From Singulisphaera sp. GP187 (GTDB lineage: Bacteria; Planctomycetota; Phycisphaerae; Phycisphaerales; SM1A02), in NCBI GenBank assembly GCA_945862215.1, contig CAMAXY010000006.1:1-64000 (forward strand): DNA of 64,000 nucleotides. The letters are read 5' to 3'. The notes below the pieces were generated by a model. The model did no database searches. It was not told where the DNA came from and worked only from the letters and a program-made list of their open reading frames with translations. This document shows positions 44,723-53,925 of the stretch, piece after piece. The translations under genes and the position numbers were made by a program. Each line of letters starts with the position of its first letter. Within the stretch, counting starts at the first letter, position 1.

Positions 44723-45409
44723 CTATGCCTTGGCCTGGAGCCTTGCCTTTGGTTTGTAGAGCCGAATTGCAGCTCGAACAGTGAGATAGCCAGAGTTTGC
44801 GCCGGGGACCGCCCCCTTCACAATAAGTAAATTCTTTTCAGCGTCGATGCTGATGACATCGAGACTTCGTGTTGTGACGCGCTCGTTGCCGAGGCGACCG
44901 GGCATCTTCTTGCCCTTCTTGATTTTTGCACCGTGTCCACGATCCGTTCCGTGACTTCCGATGGAACCAGGTGAACGATGCTTGCGCTCAGTACCGTGCG
45001 ATGCGCAAAGACCCTTGAAGCGATACGCCTTCATAACTCCGGCGAATCCTTTTCCCTTGCTCGTTCCGATGACATCGACAAACTTCACATTGCTGAAGGT
45101 CGAGGCGTCAATCATTTGACCGAGAGTGAATGCTTCTGCTTCCGCATCGTTCGCCAAGCGAATCTCGCTGTGCACGCGCTTTGGAGCAACTCCAGCTTTT
45201 GCATCGTGACCGATGACTGGCATCGAACTTCGGCGTGGCTTGACATCTTCGTATGCAAGTTGAACTGCGCTGTATCCGTCCTTCGCATTCGTCTTCACTT
45301 GTGTGACGAAACATGGTCCAGCGGAAATCACGGTGACTGGAATATTTCGACCATCGTCGAGAAACCAACGAGTCATTCCAATTTTTCGTCCGATGATTGC
45401 AGTGTTCAT
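44723..45409 (-). CDS. rplC: 50S ribosomal protein L3
   Basis: A 228 aa protein next to the peptidyl-transferase centre. IIGRKIGMTRWFLDDGRNIP, the glycine-rich GTSKGKGFAGVMKAYRFKG and SHGTERKHRSPGSIG identify it. Normal length. It follows rpsJ after 20 bases. Confidence 0.96.
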   Translation of the reverse strand: MNTAIIGRKIGMTRWFLDDGRNIPVTVISAGPCFVTQVKTNAKDGYSAVQLAYEDVKPRRSSMPVIGHDAKAGVAPKRVHSEIRLANDAEAEAFTLGQMIDASTFSNVKFVDVIGTSKGKGFAGVMKAYRFKGLCASHGTERKHRSPGSIGSHGTDRGHGAKIKKGKKMPGRLGNERVTTRSLDVISIDAEKNLLIVKGAVPGANSGYLTVRAAIRLYKPKARLQAKA

Positions 45410-45429
45410 TTGATGCGACTCCGTAAAAC

Positions 45430-45735
45430 TTAGGCTTTGATTTTCACAAACACGCCGGCCGGAACCACGAGACGGTTCAATGCATCGACGGTCTTGGAAT
45501 TTGGATCTGAGATATCGATGATTCGCTTATGAGTTCGGATTTCGAACTGTTCGCGGCTCTTCTTATCGATGAAAGGCGATCGGTTGACGGTATAGATTTC
45601 GCGGCGAGTCGGCAACGGAACTGGTCCCGCCACACGTGCGCCACTGATCTTTGTTTGCTCCACGATTTCACGGGCGCTGGCATCCAGCACCTGATGGTCG
45701 TACGCTTCGAGTCTTATGCGAATAGTTCCGTTCAT
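45430..45735 (-). CDS. rpsJ: 30S ribosomal protein S10
   Basis: First gene of the ribosomal operon. The 101 aa protein has [20 protein letters not shown] and [19 protein letters not shown], with [13 protein letters not shown]. rpsL, rpsG, fusA and tuf, which often precede it, are absent; a divergent exported-protein gene lies upstream. A ribosome binding site aggggaac precedes the ATG and is part of a hairpin. Confidence 0.97.
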   Translation of the reverse strand: MNGTIRIRLEAYDHQVLDASAREIVEQTKISGARVAGPVPLPTRREIYTVNRSPFIDKKSREQFEIRTHKRIIDISDPNSKTVDALNRLVVPAGVFVKIKA

Positions 45736-45742
45736 AGTAGTT

Positions 45743-45757
45743 CCCCTAGATCAGGGG
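45743..45757 (-). promoter_or_regulatory. Hairpin covering the rpsJ ribosome binding site
   Basis: cccct and aggg-g (45743-45747 and 45753-45757) pair over 5 bp around a five-base loop. On the mRNA the 3' arm is the aggg-g Shine-Dalgarno sequence, 7 bases before the rpsJ ATG, so the hairpin would hide it. Confidence 0.5.
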
Positions 45758-45767
45758 CGAATCGGCG

Positions 45768-45795
45768 ATGATATCGACTTGCGTGAAACTGTCAA
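45768..45795 (-). promoter_or_regulatory. Promoter of the S10-spc-alpha operon
   Basis: On the minus strand a perfect -35 TTGACA (45790-45795) and a -10 TATCAT (45768-45773) are 16 bases apart. The predicted leader is about 27 bases. This is the only strong promoter seen for the 16-kb ribosomal operon. Confidence 0.75.
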
Positions 45796-45829
45796 CTGCT
45801 TTGGAAAGTTGGGCCGATGTTTCAATTCA

Positions 45830-47422
45830 ATGAAACTTAGAGTTCTCGCGATCGTCCTCTTTTTCATTGCTGGCTTGCCATTTCAGGCAGAGGCAAGCGG
45901 CGCAAAATTGATGGGAATTTATAGTCAGTCTGATAATAACACGACTCTAAAGCCAAAAACTCCACCTTCGAGAAAAAAGATCCCTTCGACTGGGTCGCCA
46001 ACGCCAGCTGCGCCAGCGGCAAAACCCGCAACGGTTCAGCCAACCCCCGCTGTAACCCCCGCCGTAACCCCCGCTGCAACCCCCGCGCCGGCAAAATCTG
46101 CACTGAAAACAACGGGCTCACTTGACGCAAACATTCTCGTTCTGGAATCTCTTGGAATAAGATTTCGTCCAATTTCAGGGGCAATTTTGACAAAGCCAGT
46201 GACAGGTGCAATGCCGATCTATACGGTCGATGACTCGAGTGATCCTGCGCGATATCACTTGCAGATTCAGACTCTTGTTTCGGGCTTGAGCGAGCCAAAC
46301 CCACAAGCACAAGTCAACGAATACCTCGAGTCTATGAGGAAAAAGAATCAAAAATTTACTGTTCTTTTGAATGAACCGTGGATTCATCCCAAGGCAGATG
46401 GCCACATCTTGTTCACACAAACTGATCTTGGAGAAGGTGTCGTTGCTGTGCAGGGATGGTTGATTCTGCAAACAGGGCCATTTGAATTTCTTGTTGTGAA
46501 TACTCTGACATCGCGCGAGGACTTTCTTGCAATTCGCTCGACGCTTGAGGAAAGTTTTCACACAATTGAATTAGATGATTTGCAAAAATTAGCAGCAAAA
46601 CGTGTAGATCGGCTTCGATCTGGGAACGATTTACTGCAAGCGATGACCCCAGAAAAAATGAAGGCACTTTGTGGCGGAGAACCTCGATTGTTTCGAGTCT
46701 GGCAAGCTGTTGATGGTGGGCAAGAAAAGGAAATTGGTTATTACCGAGTGACTGTTCTGGCAGGAACACTCAGCGATGCATCTGGTGAAAACCCAGTGAA
46801 AACCAAGGAGAATCCTACGGGTTTGCTCGTGCTGGTCCAAGGCCGAACCATCATCGATCCTGCCACGGGGCGATTTTCAGATATGGAGGCTCGCTTCTGG
46901 TCTGCTTGGAATCACGAAAGCGAAGCATGGACCAGTCGGGTCACTGAGCGAGGCGGCAAGCTGAAAGAAAAATCGATTGCGCAAACGGGTCTTCGCTCGC
47001 CAAGAGCAACTGGAAATCCACGGCAAGTGTTGACCGTGATCAACGCCAATGCGCAATCAAGAACACGCGACGAAAAAGAATGGACTGTCCCATCTGGGAT
47101 TTATCTTTCGCAAGCTGAATTGTTGGTCTTGGGAGAACTCTTGCCGCGTGAGGAAATACAAGCCGCTCTCAACTTTGCTTTTTATGCATTTGATCCTCGC
47201 TCGATGAGCATGCCTCAAAGAGCAGAAAGTTGGACGCACGCTGCAGATGGACAATGGATGCTCGTGACTCAACCCGGTATCGACGAGAGCGCGGAAGTGA
47301 CTTGGCATGACGCAAAGGGTCGTCTTATACGACGATCAGAACCGGGAGGATTCATGACTGAAATCTGTTTACCACGCCAGCTTCAGCAAATTTGGAGTGG
47401 AAAAGGTTTGCAAATTCGATGA
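45830..47422 (+). CDS. Exported protein of unknown function with Pro/Ala/Thr-rich linker
   Basis: Not recognised. From the ATG at 45830 the protein is 530 aa, with a signal peptide (KLRVLAIVLFFIAGLPFQAEA). Residues about 45-95 are a Pro/Ala/Thr-rich linker containing PAVTP repeats, encoded by four 12-bp repeats (46042-46089). The rest is a folded-looking region of about 420 residues with many acidic and aromatic residues, no transmembrane helix and no familiar motif. The stop overlaps the next gene (ATGA), so the two are translated together. It is divergent from rpsJ. Confidence 0.8.
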   Translation: MKLRVLAIVLFFIAGLPFQAEASGAKLMGIYSQSDNNTTLKPKTPPSRKKIPSTGSPTPAAPAAKPATVQPTPAVTPAVTPAATPAPAKSALKTTGSLDANILVLESLGIRFRPISGAILTKPVTGAMPIYTVDDSSDPARYHLQIQTLVSGLSEPNPQAQVNEYLESMRKKNQKFTVLLNEPWIHPKADGHILFTQTDLGEGVVAVQGWLILQTGPFEFLVVNTLTSREDFLAIRSTLEESFHTIELDDLQKLAAKRVDRLRSGNDLLQAMTPEKMKALCGGEPRLFRVWQAVDGGQEKEIGYYRVTVLAGTLSDASGENPVKTKENPTGLLVLVQGRTIIDPATGRFSDMEARFWSAWNHESEAWTSRVTERGGKLKEKSIAQTGLRSPRATGNPRQVLTVINANAQSRTRDEKEWTVPSGIYLSQAELLVLGELLPREEIQAALNFAFYAFDPRSMSMPQRAESWTHAADGQWMLVTQPGIDESAEVTWHDAKGRLIRRSEPGGFMTEICLPRQLQQIWSGKGLQIR

Positions 47423-48183
47423 TGAATGTGCGCACAAAAGTGCGATTGATCTTGCTGTGTGCGCTGCCGATTTCGTGCGCAGCCCCAAGTGGAAATGTGA
47501 AGACTTCGCCGATTCTCTTTGAAATTCTTTCGACTTCGAGCGCTCCATTTGCCGTCGATGCGACGGATCAGATCGCTGCGATGGATGCAAACTGGACATG
47601 GCAACTGGTCGATGTAAATGGCCGCGCGACAGGCGATCCCGTCATTGCGACTCTGGCAGTTTCGACTGAATTACACCGAGGAATGTGGATGATTCCAATG
47701 ATTGATGGAGACCGGGAATTTGTTTCACTCGCAAACAACGGCGACATCTCGCTTGTCGCTGTTGAAGCACCCAATGACCAAGCAATAAGCATCTTCACAC
47801 CTCCGTTGGTTCTTGCTCCAAGACAAATGCACATGGGTGAAATCTTTGCATCATCAAGTTTGATGCGCGTTGATTGGATGGATGATGGCGGAGAGAGAGA
47901 CCGAGGTATCGGCGAGCGAACAACACGCATCCTTCGCGCAGAGAAAGTTCGGACACCGCTTGGTGAATTCCAAACGATGCGCGTTGAAACAAAGTTCGAA
48001 GCTGTCCTGCGTTTTGCAAAGGCGCAGCGTTCCACAACGCTTTGGATCGCAGCGGGGATCGGTCCAGTTGCAGAAGAATGGCATGGGAAGGTGACAGTTA
48101 TGGGAATCTCAATCTCGAATGATGCTGGAACTGCAGTACGAATTTCTGCAATTCCCCCTGCGCAAGACAAGACTCCCCCCTAG
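47419..48183 (+). CDS. Exported protein, possibly a lipoprotein, function unknown
   Basis: Not recognised. A 254 aa protein (ATG 47419, or 47422) overlapping the previous stop by four bases. The N-terminus is a hydrophobic signal segment ending CALPISCAAPSG; the Cys could be a lipidation site but the -3 residue is Pro, so this is unsure. The rest has beta-rich features, including a stretch around GEFQTMRVETKFEAVLRFAK. Coupled translation suggests a shared job with the preceding exported protein. Confidence 0.75.
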   Translation: MMNVRTKVRLILLCALPISCAAPSGNVKTSPILFEILSTSSAPFAVDATDQIAAMDANWTWQLVDVNGRATGDPVIATLAVSTELHRGMWMIPMIDGDREFVSLANNGDISLVAVEAPNDQAISIFTPPLVLAPRQMHMGEIFASSSLMRVDWMDDGGERDRGIGERTTRILRAEKVRTPLGEFQTMRVETKFEAVLRFAKAQRSTTLWIAAGIGPVAEEWHGKVTVMGISISNDAGTAVRISAIPPAQDKTPP

Positions 48184-48194
48184 AGTGATATCAA

Positions 48195-48959
48195 TTGATG
48201 AACTGCGCACCTTCCATCTTGGTTGCCATTCCTGCTCATAACGAGGAGAAATACATCGATCGCGTGTTGCCCCGCGTGTTGCAGTATCAATTGCCTGTCA
48301 TGGTTGTTGATGATGGCTCCTCGGATTCAACCGCCGCCCGTGCTGCAAAATGGCCGGTTGAACTGGTGCGAAAGCCTAAAAATTCTGGCTATGGCAGAGT
48401 CATGCAAGACATCTTCGCCTGGTCGACGATGCGTGGATTCGACTGGGTCATCACCATGGACTGCGATGAGCAACACGAGCCTGCGTTTATCCCCGAGTTC
48501 ATCCGCGCAATCCAATCCAATGATGTTGATGTCATTTCTGGAAGTCGATACCTCCGCCATCACGAAAACGACACGGTCGCTCCTGCGGATCGAAGCGAAA
48601 TCAATCGCACATTGACTTTGGAAATCAATCAATATCTTGATGGAGCATTTGAGTCCCCATTGACTGATTCATTCTGCGGATTCAAGGCATACCGTTCTGC
48701 TGCGTGTCATGCACTTCAACTGAACGCGAATGGATACGAGTTCCCGATGCAATTTTGGGTCCAAGCAGCTGCGAATCGACTGCGTGTGCGGGAAATTGCT
48801 GTTCCAAAGATCTATCTCGATCCCAATCGGACTTTTGGAAATGGACTCGATGATCCAGATCGCAGACTTTCTGTGTACCGAGACACGTTGCTGCATGAAC
48901 TGGAACGATGTCATGGAAGATTGGCTTATCTTCGCCGCTCAGTTTGTCCGCGTGCGTGA
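48195..48959 (+). CDS. Family 2 glycosyltransferase, polyprenyl-phosphate type
   Basis: A 254 aa single-domain GT-A enzyme. VAIPAHNEEKYID and MVVDDGSSDST are the nucleotide-sugar start motifs, MDCDEQH the metal-binding DxD-type motif, and DSFCGFKAYR the acceptor-side motif seen in dolichol/polyprenyl phosphate sugar transferases. There is no membrane helix. The sugar and acceptor are not known. The gene is 11 bases after the previous one and 30 before the next. Confidence 0.88.
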   Translation: MMNCAPSILVAIPAHNEEKYIDRVLPRVLQYQLPVMVVDDGSSDSTAARAAKWPVELVRKPKNSGYGRVMQDIFAWSTMRGFDWVITMDCDEQHEPAFIPEFIRAIQSNDVDVISGSRYLRHHENDTVAPADRSEINRTLTLEINQYLDGAFESPLTDSFCGFKAYRSAACHALQLNANGYEFPMQFWVQAAANRLRVREIAVPKIYLDPNRTFGNGLDDPDRRLSVYRDTLLHELERCHGRLAYLRRSVCPRA

Positions 48960-48989
48960 TTCTTCGATTCTGAGAATAGACTCTTCGAA

Positions 48990-50360
48990 TTGGAAAACAG
49001 TTTGAAATCAGTCGAGGTGCATTTGCCTGCAGAGGGCTCGAAAGAGAAAGAGCTTTCTCCGCTTGCATCCAAACTTCGCAGTCAACTTCGTGACTCTCTT
49101 AAAATTCCTGCGGGATTTGTTGCAGGAACTGGACACCAGCCGATCTCTTTGCACTGTGGATTACTTGCGAAATTCATCGCTGCTTCGAGCGTTGCGAAAG
49201 CGCACGGACCCCAAAGTTGCTGGGTTCATTTTCTCAGCGATCAAGATGTTGTGGATCCATTTCGCATGGATCTTCCAATCCGTGAACGAAATGGGAGCGT
49301 ACGTAGGACTTCTTTGCGACTTGCCATCGAACAAACGCAATTTGCTCGCGATGCTGTGCCATTCGCCAGTCCGTCGCAAATCCCTCGTCGCCCTGATGCC
49401 GAAACACTTGCATCCCCCGCTGCATCACATGCGTTAGACCAAGTGATCACAGCAATACAAGATGCCTGCGATTCTCCAAACGCTGGGGTTCAAATGGCAC
49501 GAGCGATGATGCAATGCGCAAATCGTTGGGTGAATCCACCATGTGCGATAGTGGAGAGCCGAACGCTATTGGCATGCGATGCTGCGAGATCACTCTTGCA
49601 GAGAATGTTTACTGCGCCAGAAAAATGCGCGGCGAGTTTTAATGCTGCGCTGAAAATCGATCCGCGTTCTGCACGCCCTCTGCGAGAAAATGGCTCGCGC
49701 AGCGAAGTGCCATTGTGGGGAGTGCGTGCGGATGGTTGCCGCGAACGACTGGATGCGGCTGAAGCGCAACGCCGTTTCGAAAATGGATTTCCGCTTCTTC
49801 CGAGGGCATTTCTCGCATCAGGACTGATGCGCCTGACTTGCGATCTTTTTTTTCACGGAACGGGTGGAGTGCGATACGAACGCGTTGGCGATCGCTGGTG
49901 GCAAGATTTTCTCGACATCGAATTGCCTGAATTCGGTTTTGCAACTGCGACCGTCGTTCCATTTGCAAGCGACCTTGGAATACATTTCGATACCAACGCA
50001 CTGCAGCAACCATCATGGCGACAAGCTTGGTGGGATCCAACACGACTTGATCGAGACAATAAAGAATCGCCTGCAATGATCGAACCAAATCGCGTTGTAC
50101 TCCTGAAGGAAATTCAAGACGCACCACGCAAATCAACCCAACGCCGCGCTGCATATCGAGCGCTCTGCGATCACATCAACGCGTTGCGCAAAATCAAAAG
50201 TACGGAATTGACATCGCTCGAAAACGGGGAAAAACAGAGCAAGTCCATTCGTGCACAAATCGCACTTGCCAACGATCGGACATGGCCATTTGTGTTGATG
50301 AGAGAAGCAACCATCGATTCGATGGCGAATTCCATTCGCAATCACATCGGTCAACGTTGA
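48990..50360 (+). CDS. Conserved-looking protein of unknown function, faintly BshC-like N-terminus
   Basis: A 456 aa protein starting at a TTG (48990); there is no better ATG upstream, and a start inside is possible. Near residue 47 is GTGHQPISLHCGLLAKFIAA, then VHFLSDQDVVDPF, a layout loosely like the GQQPGLF...GPLY and following acidic segment of BshC, the last enzyme of bacillithiol synthesis. The rest does not obviously match, and BshC is longer (about 540 aa). A role in thiol or nucleotide chemistry is only a suggestion. It converges with the YhaM-like gene, with no gap. Confidence 0.75.
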   Translation: MENSLKSVEVHLPAEGSKEKELSPLASKLRSQLRDSLKIPAGFVAGTGHQPISLHCGLLAKFIAASSVAKAHGPQSCWVHFLSDQDVVDPFRMDLPIRERNGSVRRTSLRLAIEQTQFARDAVPFASPSQIPRRPDAETLASPAASHALDQVITAIQDACDSPNAGVQMARAMMQCANRWVNPPCAIVESRTLLACDAARSLLQRMFTAPEKCAASFNAALKIDPRSARPLRENGSRSEVPLWGVRADGCRERLDAAEAQRRFENGFPLLPRAFLASGLMRLTCDLFFHGTGGVRYERVGDRWWQDFLDIELPEFGFATATVVPFASDLGIHFDTNALQQPSWRQAWWDPTRLDRDNKESPAMIEPNRVVLLKEIQDAPRKSTQRRAAYRALCDHINALRKIKSTELTSLENGEKQSKSIRAQIALANDRTWPFVLMREATIDSMANSIRNHIGQR

Positions 50361-51383
50361 TCAGGATTGCAACGCAACATCAGTGTGGGAATCCACTGGA
50401 TTGAGTGGATCTGGCCGATACATTCTTGAATCCAAACTCCAGATGCGCTCGGTAAATTCGGCATTCCCAGCATGTAACCGTTCGCGTGCTACTGCATGAA
50501 TGGAAATGGTTGTTTTCGCTTCAAGATTATCCAGGAGCGCAACGAAAATAGCTTCTGGAGTCGAAGGCAATTTTGCTGCGCCATGTTCCAATTGTCCATG
50601 ATGCGAAATCAGAATGTGCTGAAGAACCGTCACAACTTCGTTTGAAAGTCGAATGCCGCTACTGCGAGCAGCCATCGCCGCTTTCAGTTGCAGCCAAATG
50701 GCGCCACGCACCAGATGTCCAATCAATTGACCATCCATTGTGTAATTGAAACCTTTTTCCCATTCCAGTTCGACGGTCTTGCCAAGATCATGCAGGAAAA
50801 GCCCTAGCAAAACGATGTCTCGATTCAACTCTGGATAAAGCGGCAACATGCGATCGGCAAGATGCATCAGTTGGTTCGTGTGTTCGAGCAATCCACCGAT
50901 CCATGCATGATGCACATTCGTTGCGGCGGGCGCGTGCCGAAATGCTGCCATCATTGGTTCGTCTGTCAGATATGCGTCGGCAAGAGCACGCATTCCAGGA
51001 TCGTTCATTGAATGCAGAAGTGTGCTCACTCCGCTGAACATCTCAGCGATATTTTTGCGGGTCGTTGGCAAGAGCGACACCAAGTCTTCAGCACTCACCT
51101 CAACGCCTTGAATCTGATCGAGAACAATTTGATTCTGACCGTTATAAAGTTCGACGCGACCGACGACTCGTGCATATCCAGTTGCGCTCACATCTTGCAA
51201 ATGCGATTCTTCGAATGTCCACTTTCGTGCCGCGGCTTCGCCAGTCGCATCTCGAATAAGCGCCTTGAAGTAGCACTTTCCCCCACGAGTCACAGCTGTT
51301 TGCGGATTGACGAGGCTATAAATCCCATCGACAAATGCGCCGACTTTAAGATCTCGAATATTGATATGCGGTTGAGAATTCAT
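50361..51383 (-). CDS. yhaM: YhaM-like 3'-5' exoribonuclease, OB-fold plus HD domain
   Basis: A 340 aa protein (ATG 51383; an upstream ATG at 51398 overlaps the aaagga ribosome binding site and is rejected). An OB-fold nucleic-acid domain occupies about 1-95 (VGRVELYNGQNQIVLDQIQG) and an HD phosphohydrolase domain about 145-320, with HHAWIGGLLEHTNQ and FLHDLGKTVELEW carrying the metal-binding His/Asp residues and a further HHGQLEHG. This is the architecture of YhaM/CbfA ribonucleases. It lies 63 bases after the nnrD gene. Confidence 0.87.
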   Translation of the reverse strand: MNSQPHINIRDLKVGAFVDGIYSLVNPQTAVTRGGKCYFKALIRDATGEAAARKWTFEESHLQDVSATGYARVVGRVELYNGQNQIVLDQIQGVEVSAEDLVSLLPTTRKNIAEMFSGVSTLLHSMNDPGMRALADAYLTDEPMMAAFRHAPAATNVHHAWIGGLLEHTNQLMHLADRMLPLYPELNRDIVLLGLFLHDLGKTVELEWEKGFNYTMDGQLIGHLVRGAIWLQLKAAMAARSSGIRLSNEVVTVLQHILISHHGQLEHGAAKLPSTPEAIFVALLDNLEAKTTISIHAVARERLHAGNAEFTERIWSLDSRMYRPDPLNPVDSHTDVALQS

Positions 51384-51446
51384 AGCGTGTCCTTTCAATG
51401 GGGATGAGTCTATAGCCGAGTCTGCTTTGTATGTTCGAAAGCAGTT

Positions 51447-52397
51447 TTATTCATTCGTTCGTAAATCATCCAAGACACTTGGGATTTCATCGCAGAGTTC
51501 TGTGGCAAGCAGGCCAGCTTCGCCAAGACGTGCGCTCCACGATCGGGCTGCGAGTCCGTGAATTGCGACTCCTAATCTTGCACAGTCAAAGAGAAACATG
51601 CGATGTGGTGGACGCGCAAACTGCGCAGCGATTGATCCAATAATTCCAGCGAGTGCATCGCCAGTTCCACCAGTCGCAAGCGCGGCGTTTCCGGCGCGCG
51701 CGGACCATTGATGCACACCATCGCTGACCACCGTTCGTGCGCCTTTGAGAACAACAACGCATCCAATTCTTCCCGCAAGCGCAGCTGCCGCGGCACCTCG
51801 ACGAGCCTCATCTGTAGCCGCAGTCGGATCGAGATCGAGTGATTCCGCCAAGCGCTGGTATTCACCAGGATGCGGAGTCAGTATCACCGAAGCATCGCGA
51901 ATGTCTCGAGGAAAATCAGTTAAACGAGAGAGCGCGTTGAGACCATCTGCATCAATGATCAGCGGACAACGGACGTGGCTCAACATACGCACAACGATTT
52001 GATCGATCGCAAATCCATCACCAAGTGCAGGACCGAGGACGACCGATTGAACACGATTCAGAATGGGATCGAGTAATTCCGCGCATTCGCAAGGAAGAAG
52101 CGCTCCATGCGAATCAATAGGAAGCGCATGTGCTGTTGCACTTTCCAAAGCGACGAGTGCTGATGCGGCGAGCGGTTCGGGAACAGCCAACTCCGCAAGT
52201 CCGCAACCCGTTCGTAGAGCAGCACGAGCTGCGATAACAGGTCCACCAAGCATCACTCTAGGAAGCTTTGCGCAACCACCGATGACAAGAACTGTTCCAA
52301 ATGTTCCTTTATGACCACGCGCATCTCGCACAGGAAGTGCGGGACATGGCGACGTGTCGTAGCCACATTCTGCTTCGATGCGCTCATCGATCGACAT
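51447..52397 (-). CDS. nnrD: ADP/ATP-dependent NAD(P)H-hydrate dehydratase
   Basis: Repairs hydrated NADH and NADPH. From the ATG at 52397 the protein is 316 aa; a longer reading up to 52739 lies inside the neighbouring gene and is rejected. Ribokinase-fold motifs: GTVLVIGGCAKLPRVMLGGP (in part), VLGPALGDG, LTPHPGEYQRLAESL and the nucleotide-site ALATGGTGDALAGIIG with the catalytic Asp. Many bacteria have an NnrE epimerase domain fused at the N-terminus; here it is absent. Overlaps the upstream gene by 14 bases. Confidence 0.92.
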   Translation of the reverse strand: MSIDERIEAECGYDTSPCPALPVRDARGHKGTFGTVLVIGGCAKLPRVMLGGPVIAARAALRTGCGLAELAVPEPLAASALVALESATAHALPIDSHGALLPCECAELLDPILNRVQSVVLGPALGDGFAIDQIVVRMLSHVRCPLIIDADGLNALSRLTDFPRDIRDASVILTPHPGEYQRLAESLDLDPTAATDEARRGAAAAALAGRIGCVVVLKGARTVVSDGVHQWSARAGNAALATGGTGDALAGIIGSIAAQFARPPHRMFLFDCARLGVAIHGLAARSWSARLGEAGLLATELCDEIPSVLDDLRTNE

Positions 52398-53925
52398 GAA
52401 CAACCTCAATAGAAACATTTCCCATTGTCGACAGCAAACTGGAGAAATCTGCGTCGAGTTGCGCATCGTCCTGTGCGCTAGTCGCCAGCAGCAGATGGCC
52501 TGGATGAAAGGAGCGTGAAGAAAGCGTTGCATCCAGATCGATCCATGCACCATCCACCTGCGCCTGAGTCCACATATGCCAAGCGAAAACATCTCGTTTT
52601 CCCGCGAATTCTTCTGCATAAACCATTCCGCTTGCAACCCGCGAAGGAATGCCTTGCGCTCGAAGCAATGCAGCCAAGAGAACCGCGTGCTCGGAACAAT
52701 CTCCGGCTTTCGATTGAGCGACTGCACTTGCTCCTGCAAATGCTGTCGCGAGATCTTTGTGAATAATAAATCGCATCACGAATGCACGAAGCGCTTCGGC
52801 ACGATCTGCAACTGGCGAAGTTTCATTCAGCCGAGCAGATGACACTGCCCGAAGAGCGAGATCGATTACAGCAGGATCCTTTGCATCGATCAAGATGCTT
52901 GACGCGAGATATCGAGCGTCGGCAAGTTCCTCTGCCGTCACAAGCGAAGTGCGACCCACGTCGATATCGACGAAAAGTCCCCCAGCTGAATTTGTTTCAA
53001 AACGCTGCGCGCCAGATGCAGGGAATACAAGTGCATCTCCATTGGTTGAACGCACCGCAATTCTTGCGTGGCGTGCAGTCAACAATTCTGGCGAAGGCTT
53101 CGCGAGCGAGACCATGCTGCGATCGATGAGATCAACTCCGCCAGTTGCGCTTGATCGTTTCGCTTGTGATTCACTGCATCGCAGCGCAATCATGTCGCCA
53201 ATCGCCATTTTCGTTCGGGAAAGAATGACTTCGCCATCGGCATCAACATCTTCCTCCGTTGGCATCGGCACAGCGCTATTCGTGGTGAGCCAACGAATTG
53301 TTTTCTTCGCTTCACCTTCTCCCATTCGCTTTGAGACCATATCGACGATTCGCAATCCACTCGATGGATCGACTGTGCGATAGGTGATTTCCGTGACTCC
53401 ATCCTTGCGGCGCGAGTTGACATTGCGCTCCACCTGTGCTGGAGTCCACCAAATGCCTTCGGGAGATGGCATCTTGCGCGACAAAGTGCGGCCTCCCGCT
53501 GTTTCATCGACTGCGACTTCTGTTTTAGAAAAGCGATAGATCGTGCGCGAAACTTCTGATCCAGATTCCTGCTGAACTTCGCATTCGATTGGTGTTCCAT
53601 CCGATGATTCGGTAAATTTCCAACCGACTCGAACGGTTGTCGAGGCGCCTGCTCTGCCCAAGGTCAGGCGAATCTCGTTGCTGGTTTGAATGCGATCGCC
53701 AAGAACTTCGAACTTTTCATGCATCCACCCACATTTTGTGCCGGCAATCGAAACCGTGAACCAGGAATCACGGGGGAAATTTTGCTCAGAAACTTGCCCA
53801 GAATTTTGCCCAGATTTTTGCGTCTGAACTGTTTGCGTTTTTCCATCTTCTGCAAATGCAGTCGAAGAAACCACAACCGCGCAGAGCGCGATCATGATTG
53901 CAATCAATCGCTCAAGTCGCAGCAT
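52384..53925 (-). CDS. Exported protein with transglutaminase-like cysteine protease domain
   Basis: A 513 aa protein with a signal peptide (residues 1-25, VVVSSTAFAED). The C-terminal third is a transglutaminase-like domain with the triad Cys in KAGDCSEHAVLLAALL, His in FAWHMWTQ and Asp in WIDLDATL. The N-terminal two thirds contain a beta-rich region without recognised motifs. Such domains are usually proteolytic or cross-linking enzymes in the envelope, substrate unknown. It overlaps lysS by 14 bases and nnrD by 14. Confidence 0.85.
   Translation of the reverse strand: MLRLERLIAIMIALCAVVVSSTAFAEDGKTQTVQTQKSGQNSGQVSEQNFPRDSWFTVSIAGTKCGWMHEKFEVLGDRIQTSNEIRLTLGRAGASTTVRVGWKFTESSDGTPIECEVQQESGSEVSRTIYRFSKTEVAVDETAGGRTLSRKMPSPEGIWWTPAQVERNVNSRRKDGVTEITYRTVDPSSGLRIVDMVSKRMGEGEAKKTIRWLTTNSAVPMPTEEDVDADGEVILSRTKMAIGDMIALRCSESQAKRSSATGGVDLIDRSMVSLAKPSPELLTARHARIAVRSTNGDALVFPASGAQRFETNSAGGLFVDIDVGRTSLVTAEELADARYLASSILIDAKDPAVIDLALRAVSSARLNETSPVADRAEALRAFVMRFIIHKDLATAFAGASAVAQSKAGDCSEHAVLLAALLRAQGIPSRVASGMVYAEEFAGKRDVFAWHMWTQAQVDGAWIDLDATLSSRSFHPGHLLLATSAQDDAQLDADFSSLLSTMGNVSIEVVHVDR

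Noticed and set aside
52398-52739. N-terminal extension of the NAD(P)H-hydrate dehydratase
   Set aside because: It is an out-of-frame reading of the transglutaminase-like gene and has no NnrE similarity.
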